A stretch of 64,000 nt of DNA from Marinifilum sp. D737 (GTDB lineage Bacteria > Bacteroidota > Bacteroidia > Bacteroidales > Marinifilaceae): the NCBI RefSeq assembly GCF_026672275.1, contig NZ_JANQCD010000002.1, forward strand, positions 124,001 to 188,000, read 5' to 3'. The notes beneath the pieces were generated by a model that saw nothing but the letters and a program-made list of their open reading frames with translations, ran no database searches and was not told where the DNA came from. Position numbers and translations under genes: made by a program. Of this stretch, positions 52,849 to 61,405 are shown one piece after another (position 1 is the stretch's first letter; each line of letters begins with the position of its first letter).

Positions 52849-53427
52849 TTAGAATCTATTCAGTTCTTCATATAATCGTTGAATTGGCAAGCCAACAACA
52901 TTAAAATATGATCCTTCGATCCCATCAATGCCAATAAAACCAATCCATTCCTGAATGCCATAAGCTCCAGCTTTATCGAAAGGTTTATAATTATCGATGT
53001 AATAATCTATTTCCTGTTTTGACAACTCTTTAAAATGAACATTGGTGGTAGTGGCAAAACTTACTTTTTTATCTTTACTTTTTAAGCAAACTCCACTAAT
53101 CACCTGGTGCGATCTGCCTGATAATGAACTCAACATCTTAAATGCATCTTCTCTATCTTTAGGTTTTCCCAGAATCCAATCATCAATACAAACAATCGTG
53201 TCGGCCGTAATTACCAATTCTTTGTTTGTAAAATCAGACTCGAATGCAGAGGCCTTCAATTCCGCCAGGTAAACAGGAATTTCTTCAGGAGACAATGCTT
53301 CAGGATACACCTCATCAACATCTTTTGTCCTGATTTCAAATTCTAATCCCAACTCCTTCAACATTTGATGTCTACGGGGAGATTGAGAAGCTAATATTAA
53401 ATGATAATCTTTAAGATTATTCAACAT
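52849..53427 (-). CDS. maf: Maf-family nucleoside triphosphate pyrophosphatase
   Basis: House-cleaning hydrolase of non-canonical or pyrimidine NTPs. It has 192 residues. L-A-S-Q-S-P-R-R near 12-19 is the family signature, followed by D-V-D-E-V-Y-P, A-D-T-I-V (about 74-78), and K-P-K-D-R-E-D-A-F near 88-96. In related genomes maf follows a UbiA-type gene. Here a four-helix-bundle cassette separates them. Confidence 0.94.
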   Translation of the reverse strand: MLNNLKDYHLILASQSPRRHQMLKELGLEFEIRTKDVDEVYPEALSPEEIPVYLAELKASAFESDFTNKELVITADTIVCIDDWILGKPKDREDAFKMLSSLSGRSHQVISGVCLKSKDKKVSFATTTNVHFKELSKQEIDYYIDNYKPFDKAGAYGIQEWIGFIGIDGIEGSYFNVVGLPIQRLYEELNRF

Positions 53428-53433
53428 GGTTTT

Positions 53434-53470
53434 ATTAATTATAAATTATGAGTGATGAATTATGAATTGT
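53434..53470. repeat. AT-rich flanking repeat, left side of cassette 2
   Basis: Repeated AATTATGAATTAT-type words between maf's ATG (53427) and the cassette gene's stop (53479). Related words in inverse orientation are at 53827-53864. Confidence 0.5.
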
Positions 53471-53478
53471 GCTCATAA

Positions 53479-53838
53479 CTAACCTTTATTATTCTTACTT
53501 GAAATAATAATACTTCTAAGTATTTTCAATATCTCTTCAGCATCATAATTTAATGACTGAAATAATTTTTCTTCAATATAATCCGTAGCTACTAATAATT
53601 CTAGCCAATAGAGGGTTTCATCCGTTTCCTTTTGGGCTATTCCAAGTTTATGGATAAAATCAGCTTTACTTTCTGCATTTTGACTTTCTCTTACATTAGC
53701 TCCTATGGATGTGCCAGACCTTAATATTTTTTTACTTAGAACAAACTCCTTTTTCTCATCGCAGAGATATTTATACAAATGAACAGTTCGTATGGCAAAT
53801 TTAAATGACTTAGTCTTTACTGTGTTTTCATTCATCAT
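53479..53838 (-). CDS. Four-helix-bundle protein (S23 / 23S rRNA IVP family), cassette 2
   Basis: 119 residues, all helical. It carries the family block S-G-T-S-I-G-A-N-V-R-E-S-Q-N-A-E-S-K-A-D-F (about 42-62) and E-T-D-E-T-L-Y-W-L-E-L-L near 72-83. It belongs to a different subgroup from cassette 1 (little identity beyond the core). It is inserted between ubiA (15 bases away) and maf. Function unknown. The repeat-flanked, operon-internal position parallels cassette 1. Confidence 0.9.
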   Translation of the reverse strand: MMNENTVKTKSFKFAIRTVHLYKYLCDEKKEFVLSKKILRSGTSIGANVRESQNAESKADFIHKLGIAQKETDETLYWLELLVATDYIEEKLFQSLNYDAEEILKILRSIIISSKNNKG

Positions 53839-53864
53839 TCATAACTTATAATTCATAATTTATT
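53827..53864. repeat. AT-rich flanking repeat, right side of cassette 2
   Basis: TTCATAACTTATAATTCATA words, inverse of those at 53434-53470. The repeat overlaps the cassette ATG and the end of ubiA. Confidence 0.5.
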
Positions 53865-54806
53865 CACGATATAGTTGACAACAAAGGCATAAGATATCCC
53901 TGCCAGAAATGCGAATCGAAGTAAAAATTTGCCCAGTTTGAAAAGTTCACCTTCTTTAAATTTAGCAACTCGATATGCTAATAAAATCAGTGGTAAAATG
54001 ATCAGTATCCCAAAATACCATGGTGTAATTTTATCCACAGGAGCATTTAGAAATTGATACCAAACACCGAAAACTGACACTGATAAGAATAATATCAATA
54101 CTACAATAATCACTTTTGTCCATTTTAAACCAATTACTGCAGGCAAACTTTTTCTTTTTATTTCCTGATCTCCTTTTAAGGAAAGCATATCTCGAATAAA
54201 TTGACCAATCAACACTCCAAAAAAGGCAAAAAATGAAAATGCTCCAACCCAATACATCAGGTAATTAAAGTTGGTTTTAGAAGCCAGCAAAACATCAGCA
54301 TAAGTTTTATTCAAAGGTGGTATTTCATAAATTACAACCAGTAAAGGTACCGTTGCAACAACCATTGCCATAAGGATACTTCCCAACAAAAAGTAATACT
54401 TGTACGAAGTTGAATAAAACCAAAGCAAGCCCCCGGCCATAAAAAATATGAACACGAACTGCCAATGTCCTACACTGTAAGATACATATCCGCCAAGCAA
54501 AATTGAAATGCCAGTTAATACCTGATGCATTGCCAAAGCAACTCTTCTGGTAATCTTTCTTCCTACGATTACATCTTTCTTGTTAAAACGATCAGCCTTT
54601 GTATCGAAATAATCGTTAATAATATAACCGGCCGCCGCCATAGTAACAGTTGCCAAAACCAAAATGGCAAAATCAACATCGGAAAACTGTAGCTTAATTC
54701 TATTGATCCCCAAAATTGGTTCTATAATAAAATATCGCATTACATACTGAACCAATGCTATAATCAATAGGTTTGGAAAACGAATTAGTTTCAAAAAATT
54801 ACTCAT
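53853..54806 (-). CDS. UbiA-family prenyltransferase (geranylgeranylglycerol-phosphate type)
   Basis: Polytopic membrane enzyme of 317 residues with eight to nine helices. The first Asp-rich motif N-D-Y-F-D-T-K-A-D-R-F-N lies at about 64-75 and binds prenyl diphosphate through Mg. A second site is less typical (F-I-R-D-M-L-S-L-K-G-D near 207-217). Bacteroidota members next to maf are commonly labelled geranylgeranylglycerol-phosphate geranylgeranyltransferase, but the acceptor is unproven. Part of the DUF2520-kdsC-ubiA-maf neighbourhood. Confidence 0.85.
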   Translation of the reverse strand: MSNFLKLIRFPNLLIIALVQYVMRYFIIEPILGINRIKLQFSDVDFAILVLATVTMAAAGYIINDYFDTKADRFNKKDVIVGRKITRRVALAMHQVLTGISILLGGYVSYSVGHWQFVFIFFMAGGLLWFYSTSYKYYFLLGSILMAMVVATVPLLVVIYEIPPLNKTYADVLLASKTNFNYLMYWVGAFSFFAFFGVLIGQFIRDMLSLKGDQEIKRKSLPAVIGLKWTKVIIVVLILFLSVSVFGVWYQFLNAPVDKITPWYFGILIILPLILLAYRVAKFKEGELFKLGKFLLRFAFLAGISYAFVVNYIVNKL

Positions 54807-54867
54807 GGTTTTAGCTATTTACCGAATCATTATCTCATATTGTAACTATCCATTAATATACTCAAGG

Positions 54868-54900
54868 TATTATTCATTGATAATTACTAGTTCTTAATTG
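54868..54900. repeat. AT-rich repeat between ubiA and kdsC, no cassette inside
   Basis: On the minus strand the words ATTAAGAACTAGTAATTATCAATGAATAATA resemble those upstream of hutI (1484-1513). No gene is present, so it could be an empty or decayed site. Confidence 0.4.
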
Positions 54901-54902
54901 TT

Positions 54903-55430
54903 TTAGATGCTTTGTATGTTTGTATCAGATTCGTACCACTTTGAATGAGCTCTTAACACCTGCTCAATTACATCACGCACACATCCATATCCTCCATCTT
55001 TATCTGAAATGTAATTTGATATCGCTTTTATTTGCTCAACCGCATTTGCAGGACATGTAGGAACCCCTATTCTCTTCATCACTTCAAAATCAGGCAAATC
55101 ATCGCCCATATACATGATGTGGTCCGGATCTAAATCATGTTTTGAAATGAAATCTTCGAAATCTTTCATTTTGTTCTTCGAAGCCATATAAATATCGGTC
55201 ATTCCCAAACCTTGGTAACGCTTTTCAACAGCATTGGAAAAACCACCGGTAATAATGGCTACAGGATAGCCTTTCTTAATTGCATACTGAATGGCATAAC
55301 CATCCTTAGTGTTTGCTGTACGCAACATTTCACCATTGGAATCAATCACAATCGATTCGGTTGAAAGTACTCCATCAACATCAAAAATGAAAGCCTTTAC
55401 TTTCATTAAATCTTCCTTAAAAAAAGCCAT
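54903..55430 (-). CDS. kdsC: KdsC-type HAD phosphatase
   Basis: 175 residues, C0-type HAD without cap domain, of the KDO-8-phosphate phosphatase family in lipopolysaccharide core synthesis. Motif I F-D-V-D-G-V-L-S (about 15-22; Ser where Thr is usual), motif II I-I-T-G-G (about 58-62), motif III Lys followed by motif IV M-G-D-D-L-P-D (about 107-113). The T-A-N-T-K-D-G-Y segment (about 38-45) is the family's substrate loop. It is a well-placed member of the conserved cluster. Confidence 0.9.
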   Translation of the reverse strand: MAFFKEDLMKVKAFIFDVDGVLSTESIVIDSNGEMLRTANTKDGYAIQYAIKKGYPVAIITGGFSNAVEKRYQGLGMTDIYMASKNKMKDFEDFISKHDLDPDHIMYMGDDLPDFEVMKRIGVPTCPANAVEQIKAISNYISDKDGGYGCVRDVIEQVLRAHSKWYESDTNIQSI

Positions 55431-55451
55431 ATTTTATGTGTGTAAATTGTT

Positions 55452-56237
55452 CTATTTCTTTTCTGAATGCATCGTAAAAATGCTTTCACTGACAAATCTA
55501 TATATTTTTTGAAAATCAGGTAAATCTTTTAGCTCATTCTCGTGTTTTGTCATGATTTCTTTGTCAAATCGGATGGCAGGTCCGGTTTGTGCAGATACCG
55601 GATCAAGCTCCTGTACCTTTTCTGCAGTTTCCTTGATGAGTGGTTTCAACAAATCAAAATCCACATCCTTCTCTGCCAACAACTTTTGCCCAATACTGTA
55701 CATGTGATTGGCAAAATTGCAGGTAAATACTGCCGACAAGTGCAATTGCTTTCTTTGCTCAGAGTCAATCAGGTGAATATTAGTCGAAATTCTTGCTGCC
55801 AGCTCCATCAAATCCTCCTGTAAACCCAAATTATTGGATTCTATGCAAATGGGAATATTTGAAAAATCGACCTTTCTATTTTTTGAGAAAGTTTGCAGTG
55901 GATAAAACACACCATAACATTCGGTGTAATCATCAAAGATATCCATAGGAATGCTTCCTGCAGTATGTACAACATCACCAATTGGTATTGGCATTTGATC
56001 TAATACAGGCTGTAAAGCTTTATCGCTTAAAGCAAAAATGTACAAGTCGGCATCTTTAGCCAGATTCTGTATATCGCTTAGGGCAGTAGAGTTCACTTTC
56101 TCGGCCAAAACGGAAGCCGATTTCAAGGTTCTGCTATAAACCTGCATAATATTTACCCCAGCATCATGTAATGCAATGGCCAATTGTGTAGCCAAATTTC
56201 CTGCTCCCAGAATTACAACTTTGTTAATCTTACTCAT
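55452..56237 (-). CDS. Rossmann-fold DUF2520 oxidoreductase-like protein
   Basis: About 261 residues from the chosen ATG. An N-terminal NAD(P)-binding fold V-V-I-L-G-A-G-N-L-A-T (7-17) is followed by a DUF2520 C-terminal helical domain with H-T-A-G-S (about 93) and C-N-F-A-N-H (about 180). Similar to ketopantoate/pyrroline-5-carboxylate reductase-like enzymes, substrate unknown. An ATG 13 codons earlier overlaps the upstream gene and adds a basic tail without homology, so the later one is preferred. Start lies 4 bases after the upstream stop. Confidence 0.85.
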   Translation of the reverse strand: MSKINKVVILGAGNLATQLAIALHDAGVNIMQVYSRTLKSASVLAEKVNSTALSDIQNLAKDADLYIFALSDKALQPVLDQMPIPIGDVVHTAGSIPMDIFDDYTECYGVFYPLQTFSKNRKVDFSNIPICIESNNLGLQEDLMELAARISTNIHLIDSEQRKQLHLSAVFTCNFANHMYSIGQKLLAEKDVDFDLLKPLIKETAEKVQELDPVSAQTGPAIRFDKEIMTKHENELKDLPDFQKIYRFVSESIFTMHSEKK

Positions 56238-56241
56238 AGTA

Positions 56242-56742
56242 TTATTTAAGGCCCAATTCCTCAGGCGATGCAGCAATTTTCTTTAAAGGCACTTTTCCTT
56301 TGTCAATCATTCCAAACAATTTATGGCAACCTCTCACCAAATCTTCATACATATCCTCAGCCACCAATACCAATCTATCCTCTAAAAAATCGAGATGATT
56401 TGCTTCTTCAGGCTGATTGGTTCTTGAGCAAAGCAATAGGGATTTACTTGGGACAAAGGAATGCGTTAGTTGATTTCTCAACTTATCGTACAACCAATGA
56501 TCTTTATTTACAGCTCTATAATCATTCCCCATAAGGATATTTAATGATTTTGAGAATCGTTTTGACGATTGGGCACGAGCTTTTAATGGCTTGTTATCCA
56601 TAAAGCATCCCAGCGCTTCAATAGCCTGGCCCATAACAATAAACGAAAAGAAATAGAATCCTTCCTTCTGAAGTCGTCCTATTTCATCAATAAAAATCCG
56701 TTTAATAAATTCTTTTTCTTCTTCGGCTTGCGATTTATCCAT
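56242..56742 (-). CDS. Conserved helical protein with HEPN-like RN-x3-H motif
   Basis: 166 residues, predicted all alpha-helical and soluble. I do not recognise a named family. The segment L-Y-D-K-L-R-N-Q-L-T-H-S-F (84-96) contains Arg89-Asn90-x3-His94, the R-[N/D/H]-x3-5-H signature of HEPN ribonuclease/toxin folds. Upstream it has A-I-E-A-L-G-C-F-M-D (40-49). No MNT partner is adjacent. It begins the DUF2520-kdsC-ubiA-maf unit, which argues for a housekeeping rather than toxin role. Confidence 0.7.
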   Translation of the reverse strand: MDKSQAEEEKEFIKRIFIDEIGRLQKEGFYFFSFIVMGQAIEALGCFMDNKPLKARAQSSKRFSKSLNILMGNDYRAVNKDHWLYDKLRNQLTHSFVPSKSLLLCSRTNQPEEANHLDFLEDRLVLVAEDMYEDLVRGCHKLFGMIDKGKVPLKKIAASPEELGLK

Positions 56743-56820
56743 TTAGCAAATATACAGATATTATCGAATTGCATTTACTCCGATGTTGAGGCTTTGAGCT
56801 CCGATTTTTGCCAACAAAAA

Positions 56821-56843
56821 ATGCTGCCTATTAAAGACAGCAT
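56821..56843 (-). terminator. Terminator of porin 1
   Basis: Eight-base stem ATGCTGCC/GACAGCAT (one G-T pair) with a seven-base loop, followed on the minus strand by T6. Confidence 0.75.
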
Positions 56844-56869
56844 TATATTCTTACATCCATAGCTTATTC

Positions 56870-58105
56870 TTAGAACGAAAACTGCAAACGAGTTTGAATC
56901 ATGTTGAAATTTTCTTCTCCGTTTATTGCATATTTATCCAAATCCACATTGGTATAATTAAATTTTGCCATCATATTCTGAGTAATATACCAATTGCATC
57001 CTACCGTATAGTCACGTTGTCTTCCTCCCATACCCTTCAAATAGTAATTACTCGTATCAAATAAATCTGTTTCATTATAGCGAAATGTTATTTCTATAGC
57101 CCCTTTGTTAGGTTGAGACAACCTGGCAGTTTGATTACTATACTTGTAATTACCGCCCTTAATCATCCATCCTAATTGTGCATACCAACCTTCGGCGATG
57201 TAATCATTAAATTCGGAGTCGCGATTCACCCGAGTCTTTATAAATTCTGATTGGAATGAATAATTCTGGCTGGCATATATCACTTCCAATCCATACATCA
57301 GTTGCGATTTGGCATTATCTATAACAACATTAAGAAATCTTTCATTTTCAACATGTGTAGCTGCTCTGGATTGATAGCGAAGCTTTTTATCTTCCTTATC
57401 AACAATCCAATAATTTCCTGATACACCAAGATGTAATATGTTCCAATTGTTTTGAATAGGTGTTATTGAAAATCTTGAGCTGACACCATACCCATTGAAG
57501 GATAATTTTTTTTCATCTTGACTATGATATGGATAATATCCATAATAGTAGTAAGATCGGCCTTTCTCTTCTTCAATTTCAATATCACCAAATATTCCTA
57601 ATCCTAAATTATAAGATTTATTCCACCAATTGTATTCAACACCGATATTCCGTCCGGGCCTAAAGGCTTCAATAGTACTGGCAACGTGCATAAACATTGT
57701 TGAATTGGTACTTTCAGTTTGTTCAATACCAAATGGCTCCAGAAAATAACCAGCTCTAAGAAAACGATTGGAATCGATACTATATTTTACGTAAGCATCC
57801 TTCATATCAATTTCCATTTCCGAAAAATCAACATTAATACTTGCACTCCATTTTTTTGCATAGGCCAAATCAAATCGCAGCCTCAAATCTCTTATTTCTC
57901 CTCCACTCTCTAATTCTGTTTTGTCCTCAAAATAATATGCAGCATCTGCAAATATTCTTCCTCCAAATCGCAATTTGAATTTTTGATTCTTGGTTTGAAA
58001 ATGACTGGTATCATTTTGAAATATCCAATTTAGGGTAGAATTCTTCTGAGCCATTGAATTTCCTACTATCAAAAGGAATAGCAAAGAGAGTGTAAAATTC
58101 TTCAT
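56870..58105 (-). CDS. OprO/P-type porin, tandem copy 1
   Basis: Outer-membrane channel of 411 residues with signal peptide 1-19 (ends S-M-A-Q). F-G-G-R-I-F-A-D-A-A-Y-Y-F (about 48-60), then L-E-P-F-G-I-E-Q-T-E-S-T-N-S-T and I-E-A-F-R-P-G-R-N-I-G are shared almost word for word with the next gene. It ends in F-N-M-I-Q-T-R-L-Q-F-S-F, a barrel-closing strand with the C-terminal Phe recognised by the Bam machinery. In other bacteria this fold passes phosphate or polyphosphate; here the ion is unknown. Confidence 0.88.
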   Translation of the reverse strand: MKNFTLSLLFLLIVGNSMAQKNSTLNWIFQNDTSHFQTKNQKFKLRFGGRIFADAAYYFEDKTELESGGEIRDLRLRFDLAYAKKWSASINVDFSEMEIDMKDAYVKYSIDSNRFLRAGYFLEPFGIEQTESTNSTMFMHVASTIEAFRPGRNIGVEYNWWNKSYNLGLGIFGDIEIEEEKGRSYYYYGYYPYHSQDEKKLSFNGYGVSSRFSITPIQNNWNILHLGVSGNYWIVDKEDKKLRYQSRAATHVENERFLNVVIDNAKSQLMYGLEVIYASQNYSFQSEFIKTRVNRDSEFNDYIAEGWYAQLGWMIKGGNYKYSNQTARLSQPNKGAIEITFRYNETDLFDTSNYYLKGMGGRQRDYTVGCNWYITQNMMAKFNYTNVDLDKYAINGEENFNMIQTRLQFSF

Positions 58106-58186
58106 GTTAAATTATACATTTATTATACAAGGCATCAAATATAACAATACATAAAATAAGATTCAGAATAAATTATAACATAAAAA

Positions 58187-58211
58187 AGGTGCTATTAAAT
58201 AAATAGCACCT
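58187..58211 (-). terminator. Terminator of porin 2
   Basis: Ten-base arms AGGTGCTATT/AATAGCACCT with a five-base loop and a minus-strand T-run. Confidence 0.85.
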
Positions 58212-58246
58212 CATAAAATATAACTCGATATTCACTTTTAATTGAA

Positions 58247-59440
58247 TTAGAACGAAAACTGTAAACGAGTTTGAATCATGTTAAAGTTTTCTTCTCCATT
58301 TAGGGAGTTCTCATCCAAATCAACATTTGTAAAGTGGAATTTTACCAATATGTTGTGATTCACATACCAGGTACCACCAACAGTAATGTCCTTTTGCTTA
58401 CCGCCCATAATCAAAGCATCGCTATCGTTTAAATCAGTTTGATTGTAACGCGCCAAAAGTTCCACCGAACCTGGACCTGGTTTTGCCAAACGAGCTGATT
58501 TCATTTTGTATTTGTAGTTGCCACCTTTTACAAGCCAGCCTACTTGTGTGTAGAAACCTTTTGCTGAATAATCTTCGAAGCTCGACTTTCGATTCACTTT
58601 AGCCGAAATATATTCTCCTTGAATTGAAATTGGACCTGTAGCTGCAATCATTTCAATCCCTATTTTACACTGGCTTTCTGCATTCCCAACTTTTGCATCA
58701 ATAAATCTGCGTTTCTCAATATGTGTAGCAGCTCTTGAACGATAACGAATCGATTTTGGATTTTCTTCACCTAATTCATTGAATCCTGTTGAATTGGCAG
58801 TTCTATAAATTCCGGACATACCAATATGAAACAATCCACCATCTGTTTGAACAGGTGCAAATGCAAATCGAGAGGTTAAGCCATATCCTTCATCACCTTC
58901 AGTTTTGTTATTGGTATCGCTACCAAACAAACCAGCTTCCCAAAATATCTTCTTACTCCAGATGGCATAAGAGAATCCTAAATTTCTTCCCGGACGAAAG
59001 GCTTCAATTGTACTGGCAGCATGCATAAACTTTGTTGTTTTCGAACTTTCGGTTTGCTCAATTCCAAAAGGTTCCAAAAAATGTCCTGCTCTAACAAAAC
59101 TGTTTTTATTGATTTTATACATCAACCAAACATCCTTAAGCGAAACCGCTCCATCGGCAAAGCCAATATTAATTTTTGCATTCCATTTCTTCCAAAGGTC
59201 GGCTTTCACCAATAAACGAATATCTCTTACTTCCGATCCTGATCCCAAATCAGTTTTATCGTCGAAGTAAGCTGCAGCATCCATGTAAACACGTCCGCCA
59301 ACTCCAAACGAAAACTGCCCATCGTCAGTTGCCATTTTTATGGAACCTTTGTTTACACTTAACTTTAAATCATTAGAATTTTGTGCGAATAGACTTCCTG
59401 TAAGAAATAAACAGAAAGCAATTAGGTAGTACTTTTTCAT
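58247..59440 (-). CDS. OprO/P-type porin, tandem copy 2
   Basis: About 397 residues from the chosen ATG (M-K-K-Y-Y-L-I-A-F). The open frame extends 15 codons further, but a clean signal peptide ending L-F-A-Q begins here. The barrel motifs match copy 1: G-G-R-V-Y-M-D-A-A-A-Y-F-D-D-K-T-D-L and L-E-P-F-G-I-E-Q-T-E-S, with the identical last twelve residues. Copy 1 has an extra Tyr-rich loop (G-R-S-Y-Y-Y-Y-G-Y) that copy 2 lacks. Each has its own terminator, so they are separately transcribed paralogues. Confidence 0.88.
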   Translation of the reverse strand: MKKYYLIAFCLFLTGSLFAQNSNDLKLSVNKGSIKMATDDGQFSFGVGGRVYMDAAAYFDDKTDLGSGSEVRDIRLLVKADLWKKWNAKINIGFADGAVSLKDVWLMYKINKNSFVRAGHFLEPFGIEQTESSKTTKFMHAASTIEAFRPGRNLGFSYAIWSKKIFWEAGLFGSDTNNKTEGDEGYGLTSRFAFAPVQTDGGLFHIGMSGIYRTANSTGFNELGEENPKSIRYRSRAATHIEKRRFIDAKVGNAESQCKIGIEMIAATGPISIQGEYISAKVNRKSSFEDYSAKGFYTQVGWLVKGGNYKYKMKSARLAKPGPGSVELLARYNQTDLNDSDALIMGGKQKDITVGGTWYVNHNILVKFHFTNVDLDENSLNGEENFNMIQTRLQFSF

Positions 59441-59515
59441 TGTTGGTTGTTTAGGATTATTTAATTGTAATTCACAATGTAACAATTTGTAATGTTAGAT
59501 TAAGAATAAATTATA

Positions 59516-59669
59516 CCAATTATCACACCAAATGAGCCTAAAAGAAATTAATAGATTTTCTTTTGTAGCGAAATCTAAAAATTAAGACATAGCAAGATTA
59601 CGTTGTATTTTTTAGTACAGCTACAGAAGAAAAGATGTGATTTATTGGCGCATTTGGTATGATAATTGG
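59516..59669. mobile_element. MITE-like inverted-repeat element
   Basis: Terminal inverted repeats of 23 bases (59516-59538 and 59647-59669) share C-C-A-A-T-T-A-T-C-A-x-A-C-C-A-A-A-T-G-x-G-C-C with two mismatches. Inner arms (about 59551-59568 with about 59617-59634; CTTTTGTAGC versus CTTCTGTAGC) extend the hairpin, and ACGTAATCTTGCTATG-type words continue towards the centre. There is no coding capacity. It lies upstream of porin 2 and could carry or disturb its promoter. Confidence 0.6.
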
Positions 59670-59708
59670 CATTATACTTCAAACCAAGCAAAAATACAAA
59701 CAAAAAAA

Positions 59709-59728
59709 GGACAGGCCATAGCCTGTCC
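59709..59728 (-). terminator. Terminator of porin 3
   Basis: Eight-base arms GGACAGGC/GCCTGTCC with loop CATA, then T7 on the minus strand. It lies about 180 bases past the stop of the gene at 59905; nothing coding is seen between. Confidence 0.75.
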
Positions 59729-59904
59729 ATCAAATATTACAACCTGAGTTCAATTAAAAATATTGTCACAGTTTACATGTTTTGGGTAAATTTTCCCTCA
59801 CTTTTTTTTGCAGAAATATTAAGATATTTCGAAGGGATTTTTGTGAATTTATGCCAAATTCGGTCATGTTCTTTAAAAATTCAGGTTAATCCTATCAAAA
59901 ATTC

Positions 59905-60936
59905 TTAAAACTTAAACTCAAGATTTACATATAGTAATGAGTTGGTATCGATACCCTCTTGCTTAAAGTTAAAACCTTGGTAGTTGAATGCCATTTTTAC
60001 ATTCTTTACCGGAGCATACTGAACACCTGCCGTAATCGCACTACCGTTCTTAGCGTTCCATTTTTCGGTTTCACCTTCCAAAGTATTTGATGTTAGGTAA
60101 TCGTATCTTCCGAATACTTCCCACTTTTTGTCGAATGTATAAGTAGAGTAAACAGACAAACCTTCCATATCATGATCTTCAGCAACTTTAGAGTACTTCG
60201 TACCATTGGTTAACATGTTGTATTCTGCTGCTAATCTGAATTTATCTGAGAATTTATATCCTGCAAAGAAAGCCAAAGCCGAAGTGGTTACATCATCTTC
60301 GCTACCATCTTCTTTTACAAGCTTACCTGAATTGGCATCAACATATGCTTTAGCAATGAAACCTTTGTTTTTATAAACCAAGCTTGCCCCCACTCTTTGC
60401 TTACCATCTTCATCTTGCACTTTCTTATATCCTTCTCCATTAATCACAAAAGCGTTTGCAGAAAAAGCATCGCTTAATTTAATGTTGGCTTTGATCCCTA
60501 AATCTGCACTTGATCCGAAACCATACTGGTCGTTAAACGATTTCATGATATAACGATATCCCCAAAATTTTTCCTGCTCTTTAAATTGCACGGTTCCAAT
60601 CATACCCAAAGAAAGCTTAACTGCCGATGAAGCTTTCCATTCCAATTGTGCTTTTTTAAGATAAGCAGTGTAATCGCTACCACCCTCGTTTTTGCCAACA
60701 TCTAATGTAATACTAGCCTTTAAGCCTTTCGCGATATTGTAATCGTAGCCAAAATAAGCTCTTTTAATTTCGAAGCTACTTTCCTGATCTTCACCATCTG
60801 TCATATCGTAATGGTAGTTAAAAAACACTTTACCATTTACTTTACCCGATGGAGTAAAGTCTGATTTTTCTTGTGCTACAGCAGCAAATCCTAAAAATAG
60901 TGCAATGGCACTAACAAATAATTTCTTTCCTTTCAT
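59905..60936 (-). CDS. Outer-membrane porin, phosphate-selective-porin-like
   Basis: 343 residues with signal peptide 1-21 (ends A-V-A-Q). The mature part begins F-T-P-S-G-K-V-N-G-K-V-F-F-N-Y-H-Y and contains E-I-K-R-A-Y-F-G-Y-D-Y (about 53-63), typical of OprO/P-like barrels in Bacteroidota. It ends L-L-Y-V-N-L-E-F-K-F with a terminal Phe. It is shorter and clearly diverged from the tandem pair at 56870-59440. A TAGTTTTG -7 element lies about 70 bases upstream. Confidence 0.82.
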   Translation of the reverse strand: MKGKKLFVSAIALFLGFAAVAQEKSDFTPSGKVNGKVFFNYHYDMTDGEDQESSFEIKRAYFGYDYNIAKGLKASITLDVGKNEGGSDYTAYLKKAQLEWKASSAVKLSLGMIGTVQFKEQEKFWGYRYIMKSFNDQYGFGSSADLGIKANIKLSDAFSANAFVINGEGYKKVQDEDGKQRVGASLVYKNKGFIAKAYVDANSGKLVKEDGSEDDVTTSALAFFAGYKFSDKFRLAAEYNMLTNGTKYSKVAEDHDMEGLSVYSTYTFDKKWEVFGRYDYLTSNTLEGETEKWNAKNGSAITAGVQYAPVKNVKMAFNYQGFNFKQEGIDTNSLLYVNLEFKF

Positions 60937-61405
60937 ATGGTTTGTTTTAGTAGTATGTAATCTTAATGTAATTAAGCAGACATATTATCTTAATAACTGC
61001 CGTCAAAACTAGTTTCTTTCACTAGAGTTGCATGAAAAATTATTTTAAGGAATCGTTAATTTGAGTTAACGGAGAATTAACATTAGCCATTCCCTAATGT
61101 TTTTTGGGAGAGAGAATAATACCGATTATTAATTAATATGCACCATTTGCTCGTATTACTCCAATTGCCTAATTAATAATACATCAGCATTTCACTTTAA
61201 CAATACCCAGTTTCGATTACGCTTCACTATGAAATGTAAATGATATAAAAACTTTCATGATAAAATCTGAATCACCAACAGAAATGAAAGTTTTCGTGTC
61301 CGATAGCTATAGGGAGTGGAATTTTGTTATGGTGTGAATGTGGAATTAGAACTATGCGTCAGTGCATCATTGTATTGTTCATAGAATTTCAAGGCTTTCA
61401 CAAAA
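60937..61405. other. Gene-free spacer upstream of porin 3
   Basis: About 470 bases without a credible gene. Contents: a -7 element TAGTTTTG for porin 3 (61004-61011, no -33); an inverted repeat AAAACTTTCAT/ATGAAAGTTTT around 61250-61294; and the second copy of the short palindromic repeat at 61296-61318. Confidence 0.4.
61296..61318. repeat. Short palindromic dispersed repeat, copy 2
   Basis: In inverse orientation it reads CACTCCCTATAGCTATCGGACAC, matching the 1635-1658 copy in all but a few bases. Confidence 0.5.

Noticed and set aside
45653-53838. The two four-helix-bundle genes as a toxin-antitoxin or diversity-generating retroelement component
   Set aside because: No reverse transcriptase, template repeat, variable-repeat target or toxin partner is nearby. 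They appear as stand-alone cassettes.
53434-53864. CRISPR array suggested by recurring AT-rich words
   Set aside because: Words are irregular, not separated by uniform unique spacers, and no cas gene is present.
61250-61294. Inverted repeat AAAACTTTCAT/ATGAAAGTTTT as a terminator
   Set aside because: The loop exceeds 20 bases and no gene ends beside it.
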